64,000 nt of DNA from contig NZ_AUGY01000022.1 of NCBI RefSeq assembly GCF_000422905.1, positions 1-64,000 on the forward strand, written 5' to 3'. The notes under the pieces were generated by a model, which was given only the letters and a program-made list of their open reading frames with translations, had not been told where the DNA came from and did not search any database. Source of the stretch: Paenibacillus alginolyticus DSM 5050 = NBRC 15375. Its GTDB lineage: Bacteria > Bacillota > Bacilli > Paenibacillales > NBRC-103111. This document shows positions 7,421 through 16,353 of the stretch, one piece after another (positions within the stretch are counted from its first letter, which is position 1; each line of letters begins with the position of its first letter). A program made the translations under genes and the position numbers.

Positions 7421-9955
7421 CTACTTCACTAGTTGACCGCGAGTTACACCAAGTTGGTTCGTCGCTTTCAACGAACGCCATACTTGCGTTCCGCTAATTT
7501 CACCGTCAATCGCACGGCGGTACAAATCGAGAATTTCACGCACTTTGTCCGGCGTCTCTTCAAGGAACTCAACACGGAAGGAACGAATGCCCAAATCCAT
7601 GAAATGGCTCAAATACTCAGCACCAGATTGATCCACTGCGTTGTACACCGTATTACGGCAGCCTTCATCGACACGAACCGGATGGGACATACCAACACGG
7701 TCTTGCAAAGAAACGCTGTGATCCTCACAAGGACGGCCGCAGTTTGTAAAGTCAGTACCTTCGCTTAGGAACGTACAGTACACGCAGTGCTCCGTATGGA
7801 ACATCGGCATATGCTGATGGATAACAACTTCAAGCTTCGAAGTCTCAGCACGGCGAAGCAAATCGACCATCTGCTGAATGTTCAAATCGTACGAAGGCGT
7901 AATCTTCGAAAGTCCCGCTTCTAGGAAAAGGGCAGCTGTCTTGTGATTGGCCACATTAAGTGAGAAATCCCCGATTAACTGCGGTTTCGGCGCGTCCGGA
8001 TTTTCCAACCGATGCTTCAAGAAGAAGTAGGCTGCGCCCGTATTGCGGATCAATACCGCATCGGGATTAAGCTTTAATATATGGTTAAAATAGCCCGTTT
8101 CCCCTGGCATATGAATACGCGGTGTCACCAAGGCGATCCGGCGCCCGGCTGCACGAACGGCATCCACGGCCGCAGGGAACTGCTTAATAAATTCGAAATC
8201 CGCATAAATAAATTCGATATCCGTTGTCTCAAGCACAGCCTTCACCTGATCCAAGTTACGGCAGAGTGCCGTAAGCTCCACTGCCTTGCGTTCCGCTAGG
8301 GAAAGGGCAGGAGCAGCCGCGGTCTCAGTTGCCGGCTGAAGCACGTCGTCATACACGCCGATGTCACGCTTCATGTAAACCGGCGGTTTCTGCCGCTCGT
8401 CCTCCATCAGCTCCACAGCCATGCGGCGCATGCTGTTAAGTTCACGCATCGGCACGATCAGCTCACCGGTCAGCTGCACATCCAGCTGACTAAGCTCATA
8501 AATCGTGCCGCCAAGGCGTCCGAACTGCTCCGTGAAGAGCTGTTCGTCCATCGGTCTTTTCTCCGCGCGAACAAGCGGAAGCTCGGACTGTACGAAGACG
8601 GTATGACCGCCTTGCATATCCGTCCACCAGCTTTTGAGCGGCTCGCCTTCTACGCCGCTAACTTTCACGCTTACCGGGAATGTTCGGTAAGGCTTGTCGG
8701 TCTCGAACGTCTGGCGCAGGCGTTTGTCCAGCTGTGGATCATTCGTCTTCCAGATGCGGTCCCCGACATGCAGACGGCTCAGCTCTACATCATTGCGTCC
8801 CATAATGATCTCGATGAGTCCGCCCTCGGCTTCGCCTTCGAGCTTCTCTCCCTTGCGGCGCAAATCGTAGATGCGCCCGCCTTCTTCCTTCTTCGTCGGA
8901 TCCCCCGCGTCGAAAACAAGCCCGTCGCCGCGCTTGAGCGGCGCCTCCAGTTCACAGATCACCCCATCACGCAAAATCTGCTTGATGCGGCCCACGAACA
9001 CCCCGCGGCTCTTCGGAAACGTACCGTCTACGAGCTGCTTATTGTTGGTTCCATTCAAGAAACCAACCGTAAATCCACGCGAGAAGCTTTGCTGAAGCTC
9101 ACGAACCTCTTCTTTGGTAGGACGAGCGTCCTCCCCAGCGAAATAACGGTCAATCGCACGGCGATACTTGCTCACGACATTGGCCACATATTCAGGGGTC
9201 TTCAGACGCCCTTCAATTTTGAAAGAGCGTACGCCGGCTTCTATAAGCTCCGGCACGATCTCGATCGCTGCCAAATCCTTTGGCGACAGCAAATACGTAA
9301 CGTCGCCCATCGGCTTTTGCACGCCATCGACCATCAGATCATACGGCAAGCGGCAGGCTTGTGCGCATTCTCCGCGGTTAGCTGAACGCCCGCCCCACAT
9401 TTCAGAAGTCAGACACTGACCGGAATAAGATACGCAAAGCGCACCATGTACGAACACTTCCATCGGAAGCTTCGCTTGATCGCCGATTTGTTTAATCTGC
9501 TTTAAGTTATTTTCGCGCCCTAACACAACGCGTTCAATATCGAACGGCTTCGTAAATTCAACCGCCTCAGGTGATGTAATCGTCATCTGTGTGGATCCGT
9601 GAATCGGGAAATCCGGGGAGATTTGGCGAATCATTTTAACCAGACCAAGATCCTGTACAATAACCGCATCCACACCGGCGTCCACACAAGCATCAATCAA
9701 TTGCTTCGCATCATTCAGTTCTTCCTCAAACACGAGGATGTTGAAGGTCAGGAAGCCTTTCACCCCATATAGATGAAGAAACGACATAATATCCGGCAGT
9801 TCAGCCATCGTAAAGTTATGTGCACGTGCTCTAGCATTAAATTTCTCCACACCAAAAAACACGGCATCCGCCCCATTGGCAACAGCCGCTCTCAAACAAT
9901 CCCAGTCCCCCGCAGGGGCCAACAATTCTATATCTTCTCTGCGTATCGTACGCAT
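7421..9955 (-). CDS. Peptidase U32 family protein, RNA hydroxylation type
   Basis: 844 residues. The N-terminal barrel starts ELLAPAGDWDCLRAAV. The family signature EVFVHGALCVSYSGQC and the cysteine segment GECAQACRLPY follow, with further cysteines in HTEHCVYCTF and NCGRPCEDH near the C-terminus. Proteins of this family such as RlhA and TrhP hydroxylate rRNA or tRNA bases and bind an Fe-S cluster through these cysteines; true peptidase activity is doubtful. At 844 residues it is longer than the ~650-residue RlhA form because of an extra C-terminal domain. The ATG at 9955 is chosen over a TTG 18 nt upstream because GAAAGGA precedes it at 9 nt. The exact RNA target cannot be told from sequence. 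Confidence 0.8.
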   Translation of the reverse strand: MRTIRREDIELLAPAGDWDCLRAAVANGADAVFFGVEKFNARARAHNFTMAELPDIMSFLHLYGVKGFLTFNILVFEEELNDAKQLIDACVDAGVDAVIVQDLGLVKMIRQISPDFPIHGSTQMTITSPEAVEFTKPFDIERVVLGRENNLKQIKQIGDQAKLPMEVFVHGALCVSYSGQCLTSEMWGGRSANRGECAQACRLPYDLMVDGVQKPMGDVTYLLSPKDLAAIEIVPELIEAGVRSFKIEGRLKTPEYVANVVSKYRRAIDRYFAGEDARPTKEEVRELQQSFSRGFTVGFLNGTNNKQLVDGTFPKSRGVFVGRIKQILRDGVICELEAPLKRGDGLVFDAGDPTKKEEGGRIYDLRRKGEKLEGEAEGGLIEIIMGRNDVELSRLHVGDRIWKTNDPQLDKRLRQTFETDKPYRTFPVSVKVSGVEGEPLKSWWTDMQGGHTVFVQSELPLVRAEKRPMDEQLFTEQFGRLGGTIYELSQLDVQLTGELIVPMRELNSMRRMAVELMEDERQKPPVYMKRDIGVYDDVLQPATETAAAPALSLAERKAVELTALCRNLDQVKAVLETTDIEFIYADFEFIKQFPAAVDAVRAAGRRIALVTPRIHMPGETGYFNHILKLNPDAVLIRNTGAAYFFLKHRLENPDAPKPQLIGDFSLNVANHKTAALFLEAGLSKITPSYDLNIQQMVDLLRRAETSKLEVVIHQHMPMFHTEHCVYCTFLSEGTDFTNCGRPCEDHSVSLQDRVGMSHPVRVDEGCRNTVYNAVDQSGAEYLSHFMDLGIRSFRVEFLEETPDKVREILDLYRRAIDGEISGTQVWRSLKATNQLGVTRGQLVK

Positions 9956-10129
9956 GGCAGCAAATCCTTTCAATAATAGATCCTCGGGTTATCCTCAAAG
10001 TCTTCTCTTTAGTGTAACAGAAAGAGTAGGTAGGAATCTAGGGCGGGGGGTAATTACAAACTTAGCCAATATCCGACAGTGGCGGCTGATTGCCAAACGT
10101 TTCCTCTTGGAACAGAAACCCTTTAAAAG

Positions 10130-10158
10130 TTAACAAAGCTTCCTATGAATGCTATAAT
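10130..10158 (+). promoter_or_regulatory. Sigma-A promoter of the VCBS-carrier protein-ligase operon
   Basis: TTAACA (10130-10135), a 17-nt spacer, and TATAAT (10153-10158). The start codon lies 40 nt downstream. Confidence 0.8.
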
Positions 10159-10197
10159 GGCAAGGATAGTGACCTTTTTAGTAATTGAGGGATCCCT

Positions 10198-13100
10198 TTG
10201 GTTTTGTCGAAAATTCGTGTTCTTAAACTACTGATCGGACTAAGCCTTGTCAGCCTATTTACCATCGTCCTTCTTTTATTTTTGCCAAAAATAGATGAAA
10301 CCAAGCTCCTCTATGCGACGAGCGGGGATCTTCATGATGCGGCAGCCTATGGAAATTTTCAACAAACCTTGCAAGCAGGCGTTCACATTGACAAACAAAA
10401 CCTGCCTTCCTTATCAACGAGCCAGCTTCGCAAGTACGATGCAATCTATCTAGATCCTGCCCTTGCGCAAGATGCCGGGTGGGCGGAGCAAGTTCCGAAG
10501 CTCGTAGCATTTGTGAAGCAGGGCGGACATCTATTAGTGGAAAATGAGTTTGCCGACCGGTTTCCGCTCGATTTTCTTGGAGCTGCCAGAATTGTTGATT
10601 TAAAAAAGGTACCACTGAACAAATTTGGCTCGCCTTTCTTATCAGGGGATTCACTGTCTCTCAGCTACCCGCAGGTGCCAGCTAATCTTCAGGGCATTCA
10701 ACAAACCTTTCAATTATTTACGCAAAGCTATCTTAAGCATAATACAATGGACGATCTACCTGGTTTTAACCTTGGATACGGTTTCGATTCCTCCACAGGT
10801 CAAACCATTGTGGCAATGAATAATCCAGTGGAGTCGAAGATGCCCGTTTCGCTTGTTATGCAGAACCGTGTTGGCAAAGGCACCGTGCTGATCAGCAGCA
10901 ACTTCCTGCCGAACCGTTACTTCCTAACAGGCTACGACATGATGAGCGGCATGGATCCGAAGCTAGGCTTCAATCAACTGGCTGCAAAGTATCAAGCAGC
11001 AATAAAGCGAGTTCCGGGAACGACTTATTTCAATAGAAAAACGTTACCGATCGAGCCTTACTTTAACTTTGCTTTTGCAGCAGCGAACATGCAGTATCGC
11101 AGTGAGCTGCTGGCTTATGTATCGAAAGAAACACTTGGTTACAGTGTTAAAAAAGTCCTTGGCCCTTATGGAAGGCCTGCGATGGCTTTTCAGAACCATT
11201 TTGAGGCGATGCCGGCCATTGGGCAAAAAGACGGCATTGCTTGGGCGGAGAAGCTGAAGGAATATAACGAGATTCCCTCGTTTACACTCGTGCGCAATGC
11301 CTTCAACTGGGGGCAATGGCGGGAGAGCGTGACGGTGCAGCTCAACACTGGGACGAACGCGCAGCCGAAGTTCGTCGGAGAGCTGCCCGGCTCGGGTTAC
11401 GCGAGCGGGCTGCACGTGATGGCTGCCGGCAAGCCCCTGCGGCAGGCTTTGTTTCTGCAGTATCGCGATCTGTCGAGCGCGATTGAACTGCCTTACCGCG
11501 CGTACCCGACAGCCGCGGATATGAACGGCGACGGCCGCACGGACCTCGTGGTCGGCAGCTCGGATGGATTCGTGTATGTGTACACGAATCAAGGTGTTAA
11601 CGCGGCGGCCTACACAAGCGAACCGCTGCCTGAGGGCTTGGCGCTGCCGGACACGTTCGGCGCGCCGGTGAAGCTGCTGCTGGAGTCCGGCGAGCCGCTC
11701 CAGCTTGGCCCTTACAGTACCGTTCACGCCGCAGACGTGAACGGGGATGGCCGCACGGACCTCGTCGTCTCCGACGAGTCCGGGGCGGTACTGGTCCTGC
11801 CGCAGCTCGCTAGCGGCAGGTTCGCGAAGCCCGCGGCGCTGCTCGCGGGCGGGAAACCGCTGCAGCTGCCCGGAGGGCCCGCAGCGCCGTTCGTCGCCGA
11901 CGTCGATGGCGACGGCAAGCTCGACCTTGTCCTAGGCGGAGCCGATGGACAAGTGTGGCTCTTCAAGGGCCGCAGCGCAGCGGGCCTCGAGCTAGAGGCA
12001 AAGGGCAGCGTGCTGTTCCCGCTGCCTCAACATGCCACGCACGCGGCACCATCCGTGCGTGACATCAACGGCGACGGCCGACCTGATATCGTGGTCGGCA
12101 GCAGCGATGGGGACCTACAGGTGTTCACCCAAGAAAGCGCTGGCGCTTGGGCAGATGCGGGTCCCCTACAGGGCACAACACTGAACCAAGTCGGCGATCA
12201 CGCCTTGGTTGCCGGCCACTACTCCGTCCCGCTTTGGATAGATCTTAATCACGACGGCAAAGACGACCTGGTCGTCGGCGGGATCGAATTCGGGTCCCCC
12301 GTTTCGATCGACGACCCCCAGTTTCCTTATCAAGCGGAGCTCCAGGAGTTCATCCAATACGCGCGTGACAATCATTTACAAATCGATCCGCACGTGTTTG
12401 TGCATAATTTCAAAAGTACGGAAGAGGAACGCACCGAGCTTTCCCTTCACAAGAAAGCTTTCGATAAGCTCGGCATCCCATGGCAGCACCTTGGAACGAA
12501 CCAACACACGTGGCGCATCAACAACATAGACCACCAGCAAACACTGGCGAATGAGCAGCAGCAAGGATTATGGTACAATTTCGGATTCTTATCGCCGGAT
12601 TCACCTGTTATTCCACGTCCGGAAGAGATCTGGTCGCTTCCCTTTCTATTACAAGATAAACAAGGGAATATGGATCATACGATGCTGATTCATACACCGA
12701 CGCCGGTGCTGCGGACAGGAGACTATGCAACGACAGATGTTTTCGAATCGATGGTTAAATTGGATATGCCGATTGATTATTTCGAGCACATCGAGTACCA
12801 TTTTCCCGTACCATCTTTGGTTGCCGACTTAACCAATTTTGCTGACTACTTTAATAAACTTCGTATGAAGCATGATTATAATTTTATGACCGAAACACAG
12901 ATGGCGAAGTCCTTCTTAACCGCTATGAAAAGCGAGGTTCGCATCAGTCAGTCATGGGCCTCTTATTTATGGGACAAGCTGAAAGATCGATTAGGTGGCG
13001 GCAGTCCACACTTTCATGCCACTTTGACACCGAATACCGACAAGGTGCCAAGCTTGGCTGGTGAGTATGCTACGACACTCGGTGTCGTCATCGAAAAGGG

Positions 13101-13446
13101 CGAAAAACTTGCCCCATACTCTCTACAAAGTGATTCGGATATGTACACGACAATTGATAACCGATTCTATCTAGGTTTGACTAAGCCATCCTCCATCGGT
13201 ATTGGAGCGACCAAGGAAAAGTTACATGTCGTGCGTTCTAATATCCCTTTTGAGCTGACACAGCAAGGAAACACTCATCAACTAGTCTTGAAATCAGCAG
13301 GTCTGCAGCAAGTGAAGGTTTTCAGTCCTACAGAGCTGCGTCTAGACGGATCATCCGAGGTCAAGATCGAGCATGACGCCCAAACGCATATGTACACCAT
13401 TACCCGATACGGTGATTTGACGACACTTTCTTTTACCGCAAAGTGA
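10198..13446 (+). CDS. Membrane-anchored FG-GAP/VCBS repeat protein of the Dlt-like locus
   Basis: 1082 residues. An N-terminal membrane helix (about residues 9-30) is followed by an extracellular part. Residues 30-270 resemble a Rossmann-like ThuA/GATase-like fold (AFVKQGGHLLVENEF), tentatively. Five calcium-binding D-x-[ND]-x-D-G-x-x-D repeats start at about residues 441, 513, 568, 622 and 682, as in FG-GAP/VCBS propellers. The last 350 residues are unassigned. A TTG start is used, with GAGGG 7 nt upstream. The propeller section is visibly richer in G+C than its surroundings. The carrier protein gene follows after 47 nt, so this surface protein is probably co-made with the aminoacylation pathway. 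Its job there is unknown; binding the glycan acceptor is a guess. Confidence 0.75.
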   Translation: MVLSKIRVLKLLIGLSLVSLFTIVLLLFLPKIDETKLLYATSGDLHDAAAYGNFQQTLQAGVHIDKQNLPSLSTSQLRKYDAIYLDPALAQDAGWAEQVPKLVAFVKQGGHLLVENEFADRFPLDFLGAARIVDLKKVPLNKFGSPFLSGDSLSLSYPQVPANLQGIQQTFQLFTQSYLKHNTMDDLPGFNLGYGFDSSTGQTIVAMNNPVESKMPVSLVMQNRVGKGTVLISSNFLPNRYFLTGYDMMSGMDPKLGFNQLAAKYQAAIKRVPGTTYFNRKTLPIEPYFNFAFAAANMQYRSELLAYVSKETLGYSVKKVLGPYGRPAMAFQNHFEAMPAIGQKDGIAWAEKLKEYNEIPSFTLVRNAFNWGQWRESVTVQLNTGTNAQPKFVGELPGSGYASGLHVMAAGKPLRQALFLQYRDLSSAIELPYRAYPTAADMNGDGRTDLVVGSSDGFVYVYTNQGVNAAAYTSEPLPEGLALPDTFGAPVKLLLESGEPLQLGPYSTVHAADVNGDGRTDLVVSDESGAVLVLPQLASGRFAKPAALLAGGKPLQLPGGPAAPFVADVDGDGKLDLVLGGADGQVWLFKGRSAAGLELEAKGSVLFPLPQHATHAAPSVRDINGDGRPDIVVGSSDGDLQVFTQESAGAWADAGPLQGTTLNQVGDHALVAGHYSVPLWIDLNHDGKDDLVVGGIEFGSPVSIDDPQFPYQAELQEFIQYARDNHLQIDPHVFVHNFKSTEEERTELSLHKKAFDKLGIPWQHLGTNQHTWRINNIDHQQTLANEQQQGLWYNFGFLSPDSPVIPRPEEIWSLPFLLQDKQGNMDHTMLIHTPTPVLRTGDYATTDVFESMVKLDMPIDYFEHIEYHFPVPSLVADLTNFADYFNKLRMKHDYNFMTETQMAKSFLTAMKSEVRISQSWASYLWDKLKDRLGGGSPHFHATLTPNTDKVPSLAGEYATTLGVVIEKGEKLAPYSLQSDSDMYTTIDNRFYLGLTKPSSIGIGATKEKLHVVRSNIPFELTQQGNTHQLVLKSAGLQQVKVFSPTELRLDGSSEVKIEHDAQTHMYTITRYGDLTTLSFTAK

Positions 13447-13493
13447 ACTAACGTTCCTTTACCACTTTTCATTTAACCAGGAGGCTTTCCAAC

Positions 13494-13751
13494 ATGTCTA
13501 ATGAAGAATTATTAGCGCAGCTTGAACAGCATATTCGCGAGCGTTATGAAATTGCTGAGGATGACGATGATTTTGACGTTGATGTTCATCTGTTTGATTA
13601 TGGGTTCATTGACTCCATCGGCGCCACAGCGCTGATTGCCCACATTGAGAAAACATACAGCATCCAAGTGACGAATCAAGATTTAATGCTGTACTCCATG
13701 AACACGGTAAGCGAAATTGCCGATTTTATTTCCAAGAAGACTGCGAGGTAA
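13494..13751 (+). CDS. DltC-like acyl (aminoacyl) carrier protein
   Basis: 85 residues, acidic, with the phosphopantetheine site in GFIDSIGATAL (Ser41). The size and D-S-I core match DltC and other stand-alone carrier proteins. A 4'-phosphopantetheine arm on Ser41 would carry an activated amino acid as a thioester. AGGAGG lies about 10 nt before the ATG. It is followed after 7 nt by the tRNA-synthetase-like ligase gene, the expected loading enzyme. No adenylation-domain gene (DltA) is in the window. Confidence 0.9.
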   Translation: MSNEELLAQLEQHIRERYEIAEDDDDFDVDVHLFDYGFIDSIGATALIAHIEKTYSIQVTNQDLMLYSMNTVSEIADFISKKTAR

Positions 13752-13758
13752 CCCACTC

Positions 13759-14958
13759 ATGTTGACATGTAAAATTTCTTTAGAAGGCCTGGCTGAAAGC
13801 CAACATGGACAAGTCAAATACGCGTCCGCCTTTGCCGATGAGCATATTCAAGATATTGCCCTTGTGGATGGTCACATAATTATTACGCATAACTCTCCGA
13901 ATGGAAACGAGGGTATGACCGAACGGGTTCAGCGTCTCATTGAACGCTTCTCCCACGGTGATTTCGGCTTCAAGGAAAACATTCTATTCGAGAACAAAGT
14001 CGATACTCCCTACGAAGGCGATATAATCGCTGAGCTTGTAGAGCGTAAAGCAATTAAAGTGTTGGAGCCCGGTCTCTTTATTTTCCGTGAGCCTTTCTCC
14101 AGCTTAATGCGTTTCTTCGATTACTCTTTCGTTACGAAGATCGCTAAGCGTTTCGAAGGCATGCAGGAAGAGTCTTATCCAGCTGTCATTCATAGTCATA
14201 CTTTGAACAAAACGAACCATTTCACTTCATTTCCTGAGCATATCCACTTCGTGACTCATTTGCGTGAGGATTTGGATGTTATCGAATCCTTCTCCCAATC
14301 GATCCGCGAAGCTGGCGGTTGGAACCAAGAGCAGCCGCTCGCGCTTGATAACAACATGGTGAAGCCGAACTTCATGATGAACCCTTCTACTTGTTATCAC
14401 TGCTATGAAGGCCTAGAGAATGAAACGCTTGAGGGTGACGGCATCGTCGTGACAGCCATTGCGAAATGTCACCGTTTTGAGTCCAAGAACCACACCGATT
14501 TCGGTCGTCTGCTCGACTTCTCGATGCGCGAAATTATTTTTGTCGGCAAACCTGACTTCGTCAAAGAAAATCGCCTAAAATCGATCGAGTATCTCAAAGA
14601 GCTTGCCGTTGAATGGAACGTGGACAGCATGATGGAGATCGCCAACGACCCGTTCTTCACGAACGATTTCCAAGTGAAAGCGTCCTTCCAACGCAATCAA
14701 GAGATGAAATATGAGCTGCGCTTGAGCATTCCTCATGTGAAGAAATCAATCGCCTGCTCCTCTGTAAACTTCCATAGCAATACGTTTGGGAATGCTTTTA
14801 ATATTAAAATGGGCAAACGCAACGCCGTTACAGGCTGTGTAGGCTTCGGCATCGAACGCTGGGCGTTCGCGTTCTTGGCGCAGTACGGTCTCGATGAGCA
14901 GCTGTGGCCTGCCACATTCCGTGAGCAGTACCATGCTTGGCAGGAGAAGGCGCTGTAA
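13759..14958 (+). CDS. Class II aaRS-like amino acid:[carrier protein] ligase
   Basis: 399 residues. The C-terminal half looks like the catalytic core of atypical seryl-tRNA synthetases: a motif-2-like block CHRFESKNH...LLDFSMREI (residues 237-259) and a motif-3-like GFGIERWAFAFL (362-373). Possible zinc ligands are Cys212 (NPSTCYHC), Glu258 and Cys333 (IACSSVNFH), in the style of the Bradyrhizobium/Agrobacterium ligases that activate Gly or Ala and load it on a carrier protein rather than tRNA. There is no tRNA-binding domain; residues 1-120 form an extra N-terminal region. The ATG at 13759 is chosen over an upstream TTG because GAGG lies in front and the overlap with the carrier gene disappears. 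The amino acid used cannot be read from sequence. Confidence 0.8.
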   Translation: MLTCKISLEGLAESQHGQVKYASAFADEHIQDIALVDGHIIITHNSPNGNEGMTERVQRLIERFSHGDFGFKENILFENKVDTPYEGDIIAELVERKAIKVLEPGLFIFREPFSSLMRFFDYSFVTKIAKRFEGMQEESYPAVIHSHTLNKTNHFTSFPEHIHFVTHLREDLDVIESFSQSIREAGGWNQEQPLALDNNMVKPNFMMNPSTCYHCYEGLENETLEGDGIVVTAIAKCHRFESKNHTDFGRLLDFSMREIIFVGKPDFVKENRLKSIEYLKELAVEWNVDSMMEIANDPFFTNDFQVKASFQRNQEMKYELRLSIPHVKKSIACSSVNFHSNTFGNAFNIKMGKRNAVTGCVGFGIERWAFAFLAQYGLDEQLWPATFREQYHAWQEKAL

Positions 14959-14975
14959 GTGCCTTTTCTTTTATC
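14944..14975 (+). terminator. Terminator overlapping the ligase stop codon
   Basis: GAGAAGGCGCT (14944-14954), loop GTA, AGTGCCTTTTC (14958-14968), then TTTTAT. The 11-bp stem contains two G-U pairs. The TAA stop (14956-14958) lies in the loop, so translation to the end of the ligase would disturb the hairpin. Confidence 0.65.
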
Positions 14976-15112
14976 CTTAACCACTTTGCTTTGGCCGACT
15001 TAAGCAGATAACTGATTAATCATCGATGAGTGATTCACCTCTCAACACACGCGAAGTTTTTAGGCGCACGTTGTAGCATCGCCGCATGGATGTGGTCAAC
15101 CCTGACCGTCTA

Positions 15113-15296
15113 AGTTGTATTTCGTGCAACAATATCTCGATAAAGCGGCCTTTACCAGCAGCAAAGTTGCATTTCGTACAACAATTCTGGTCCAAAACGC
15201 CTAATTTGATGAAAATCTTTATGAATTGTTGTATTTTTTACAACATATAGCCAATATGCTCAAGGAATTCAAAGTATTGTTGCACAAAATGCAACT
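15113..15296. repeat. Cluster of four 21-nt palindromic repeats
   Basis: Copies at 15113-15133, 15165-15185 and 15227-15247 run forward; the copy at 15276-15296 is inverted. The shape is AGTTG(T/C)ATTT followed by variable bases and then CAACA(A)T, with GTTG/CAAC arms able to pair. Copies start 49-62 nt apart with unrelated sequence between. A fifth copy is at 357-377. Confidence 0.75.
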
Positions 15297-15315
15297 TCAT
15301 CCAGTAACATCACAA

Positions 15316-15372
15316 TAGCCCACACGCCGACATTGGCTGTACGATATACAGTTACTTGTCAGCTGTGGGCTA
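15316..15372. repeat. Long imperfect inverted repeat upstream of the DltD-like gene
   Basis: TAGCCCACA (15316-15324) and TGTGGGCTA (15364-15372) are perfectly complementary; inner bases CGACA and TGTC can also pair. No T run follows, so it is not a clear terminator. Confidence 0.55.
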
Positions 15373-15441
15373 ACTAATGCTTCATATGTTCACTATGGTG
15401 AGCAGACGTTATGAATCGTCCATCCTAAACTAAGATAATGA

Positions 15442-16353
15442 GTGATACCGTTGAAAGTAGCTGCATTTCTCAAAAAAAATAGCTTCGTACTCGGCCTGCT
15501 GCTCGCAATCGTCGTCTCCGACCTGCTCATTTCCTGGTGGAACCCGATGGTTAGCTCACGCCGTTTTTACAAAAACGATTTTACCAAAACGCTTTACCAC
15601 CACGGCTGGTCCCAATCGGGCCCGGTTTTCTTCGGTAACTCGTCAGTAACGGGTGCTTATATCGAAGAAAAGTCAGACGCTCATTTGGTCGAAATGGGAC
15701 TTTCCTATGGAAAACTGACCGATCTGAAGGGCATCCTATCGGACAACCTTTATCAGGTCAAGGATGAGCTTGTGATCGGGATCGATGTTCATACGATGCT
15801 TGACGCACTTGAAACGGATCCCACTTACCAGTGGTTCAAACCATGGTACCAACCTTATGTCTACACGTACCGCGACTATTTCCGTGACTCCGGTGAAGAG
15901 TTTGTTCGTAATCTGCGTCATGGCAGTCTTGCCTACGAACCACGTTGGATTGATAAAGAGCTGTACCCCGGTCGCAAGGACGATGCCTTTCTGAAAACGA
16001 AATGGACCGATTACGACAAGCGCTTCGGTGCCATGACGCTGAAGGATTTTAAGGCAAATTTGGATGCTCTGCAGTGGGTTATCCAATATGCGAATCAACA
16101 TCAACTTGCTCTGCGTGTGATTTGGATGCCGTGGAATAAGGGCTATGCGGATCCGCCTTATGTCGCTTCCTTGATGAATGAGGCAAACCGCCAGCTGCAA
16201 GCTGCGAATGTCCCTACGCTGGATTTGCTGCACAAATACGATCAAAGCTATTTCCATGACCTTGTCCACTTGAACCGCGAAGAGGGCGCGCCGCTATTTA
16301 CGAAGGAGGTTGACACATGGTTAAAATCCTTAGGAAAACCATCGAAGTCCTAA
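15442..16353 (+). CDS. DltD-like SGNH-fold protein
   Basis: 303 residues with one N-terminal membrane helix (about 13-32) and an SGNH hydrolase-like domain outside the cell. The nucleophile block is FFGNSSVTGAY (Ser67) and the acid/base block is DLVHLNREEG (Asp273, His276). This is the layout of DltD, which takes part in moving the acyl group to the surface polymer. The start is uncertain: GTG at 15442 or TTG at 15451, neither with a strong Shine-Dalgarno sequence. Its end overlaps the DltX-like gene by 37 nt, and the perfect AAGGAGGT for that gene lies inside this coding sequence, so the two are translationally linked. Confidence 0.75.
   Translation: MIPLKVAAFLKKNSFVLGLLLAIVVSDLLISWWNPMVSSRRFYKNDFTKTLYHHGWSQSGPVFFGNSSVTGAYIEEKSDAHLVEMGLSYGKLTDLKGILSDNLYQVKDELVIGIDVHTMLDALETDPTYQWFKPWYQPYVYTYRDYFRDSGEEFVRNLRHGSLAYEPRWIDKELYPGRKDDAFLKTKWTDYDKRFGAMTLKDFKANLDALQWVIQYANQHQLALRVIWMPWNKGYADPPYVASLMNEANRQLQAANVPTLDLLHKYDQSYFHDLVHLNREEGAPLFTKEVDTWLKSLGKPSKS

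Larger units (their letters stand above)
14976..15441. other. Repeat-filled spacer between the two halves of the Dlt-like locus
   Basis: No ORF of note is visible. The spacer holds four copies of a 21-nt palindromic repeat (15113-15296) and a long imperfect hairpin (15316-15372). I could not identify a convincing promoter for the downstream genes. Confidence 0.7.

Noticed and set aside
8603-9385. 260-residue plus-strand ORF
   Set aside because: Entirely antisense to the well-supported U32 family gene; no start signal; composition mirrors the other strand.
11044-11966. Minus-strand ORFs of 227 and 80 residues
   Set aside because: Shadows of the GC-rich FG-GAP region of the VCBS gene.
15113-15296. 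Possible CRISPR array
   Set aside because: Repeats are short, imperfect, one is inverted, spacing differs, and no cas genes are near.
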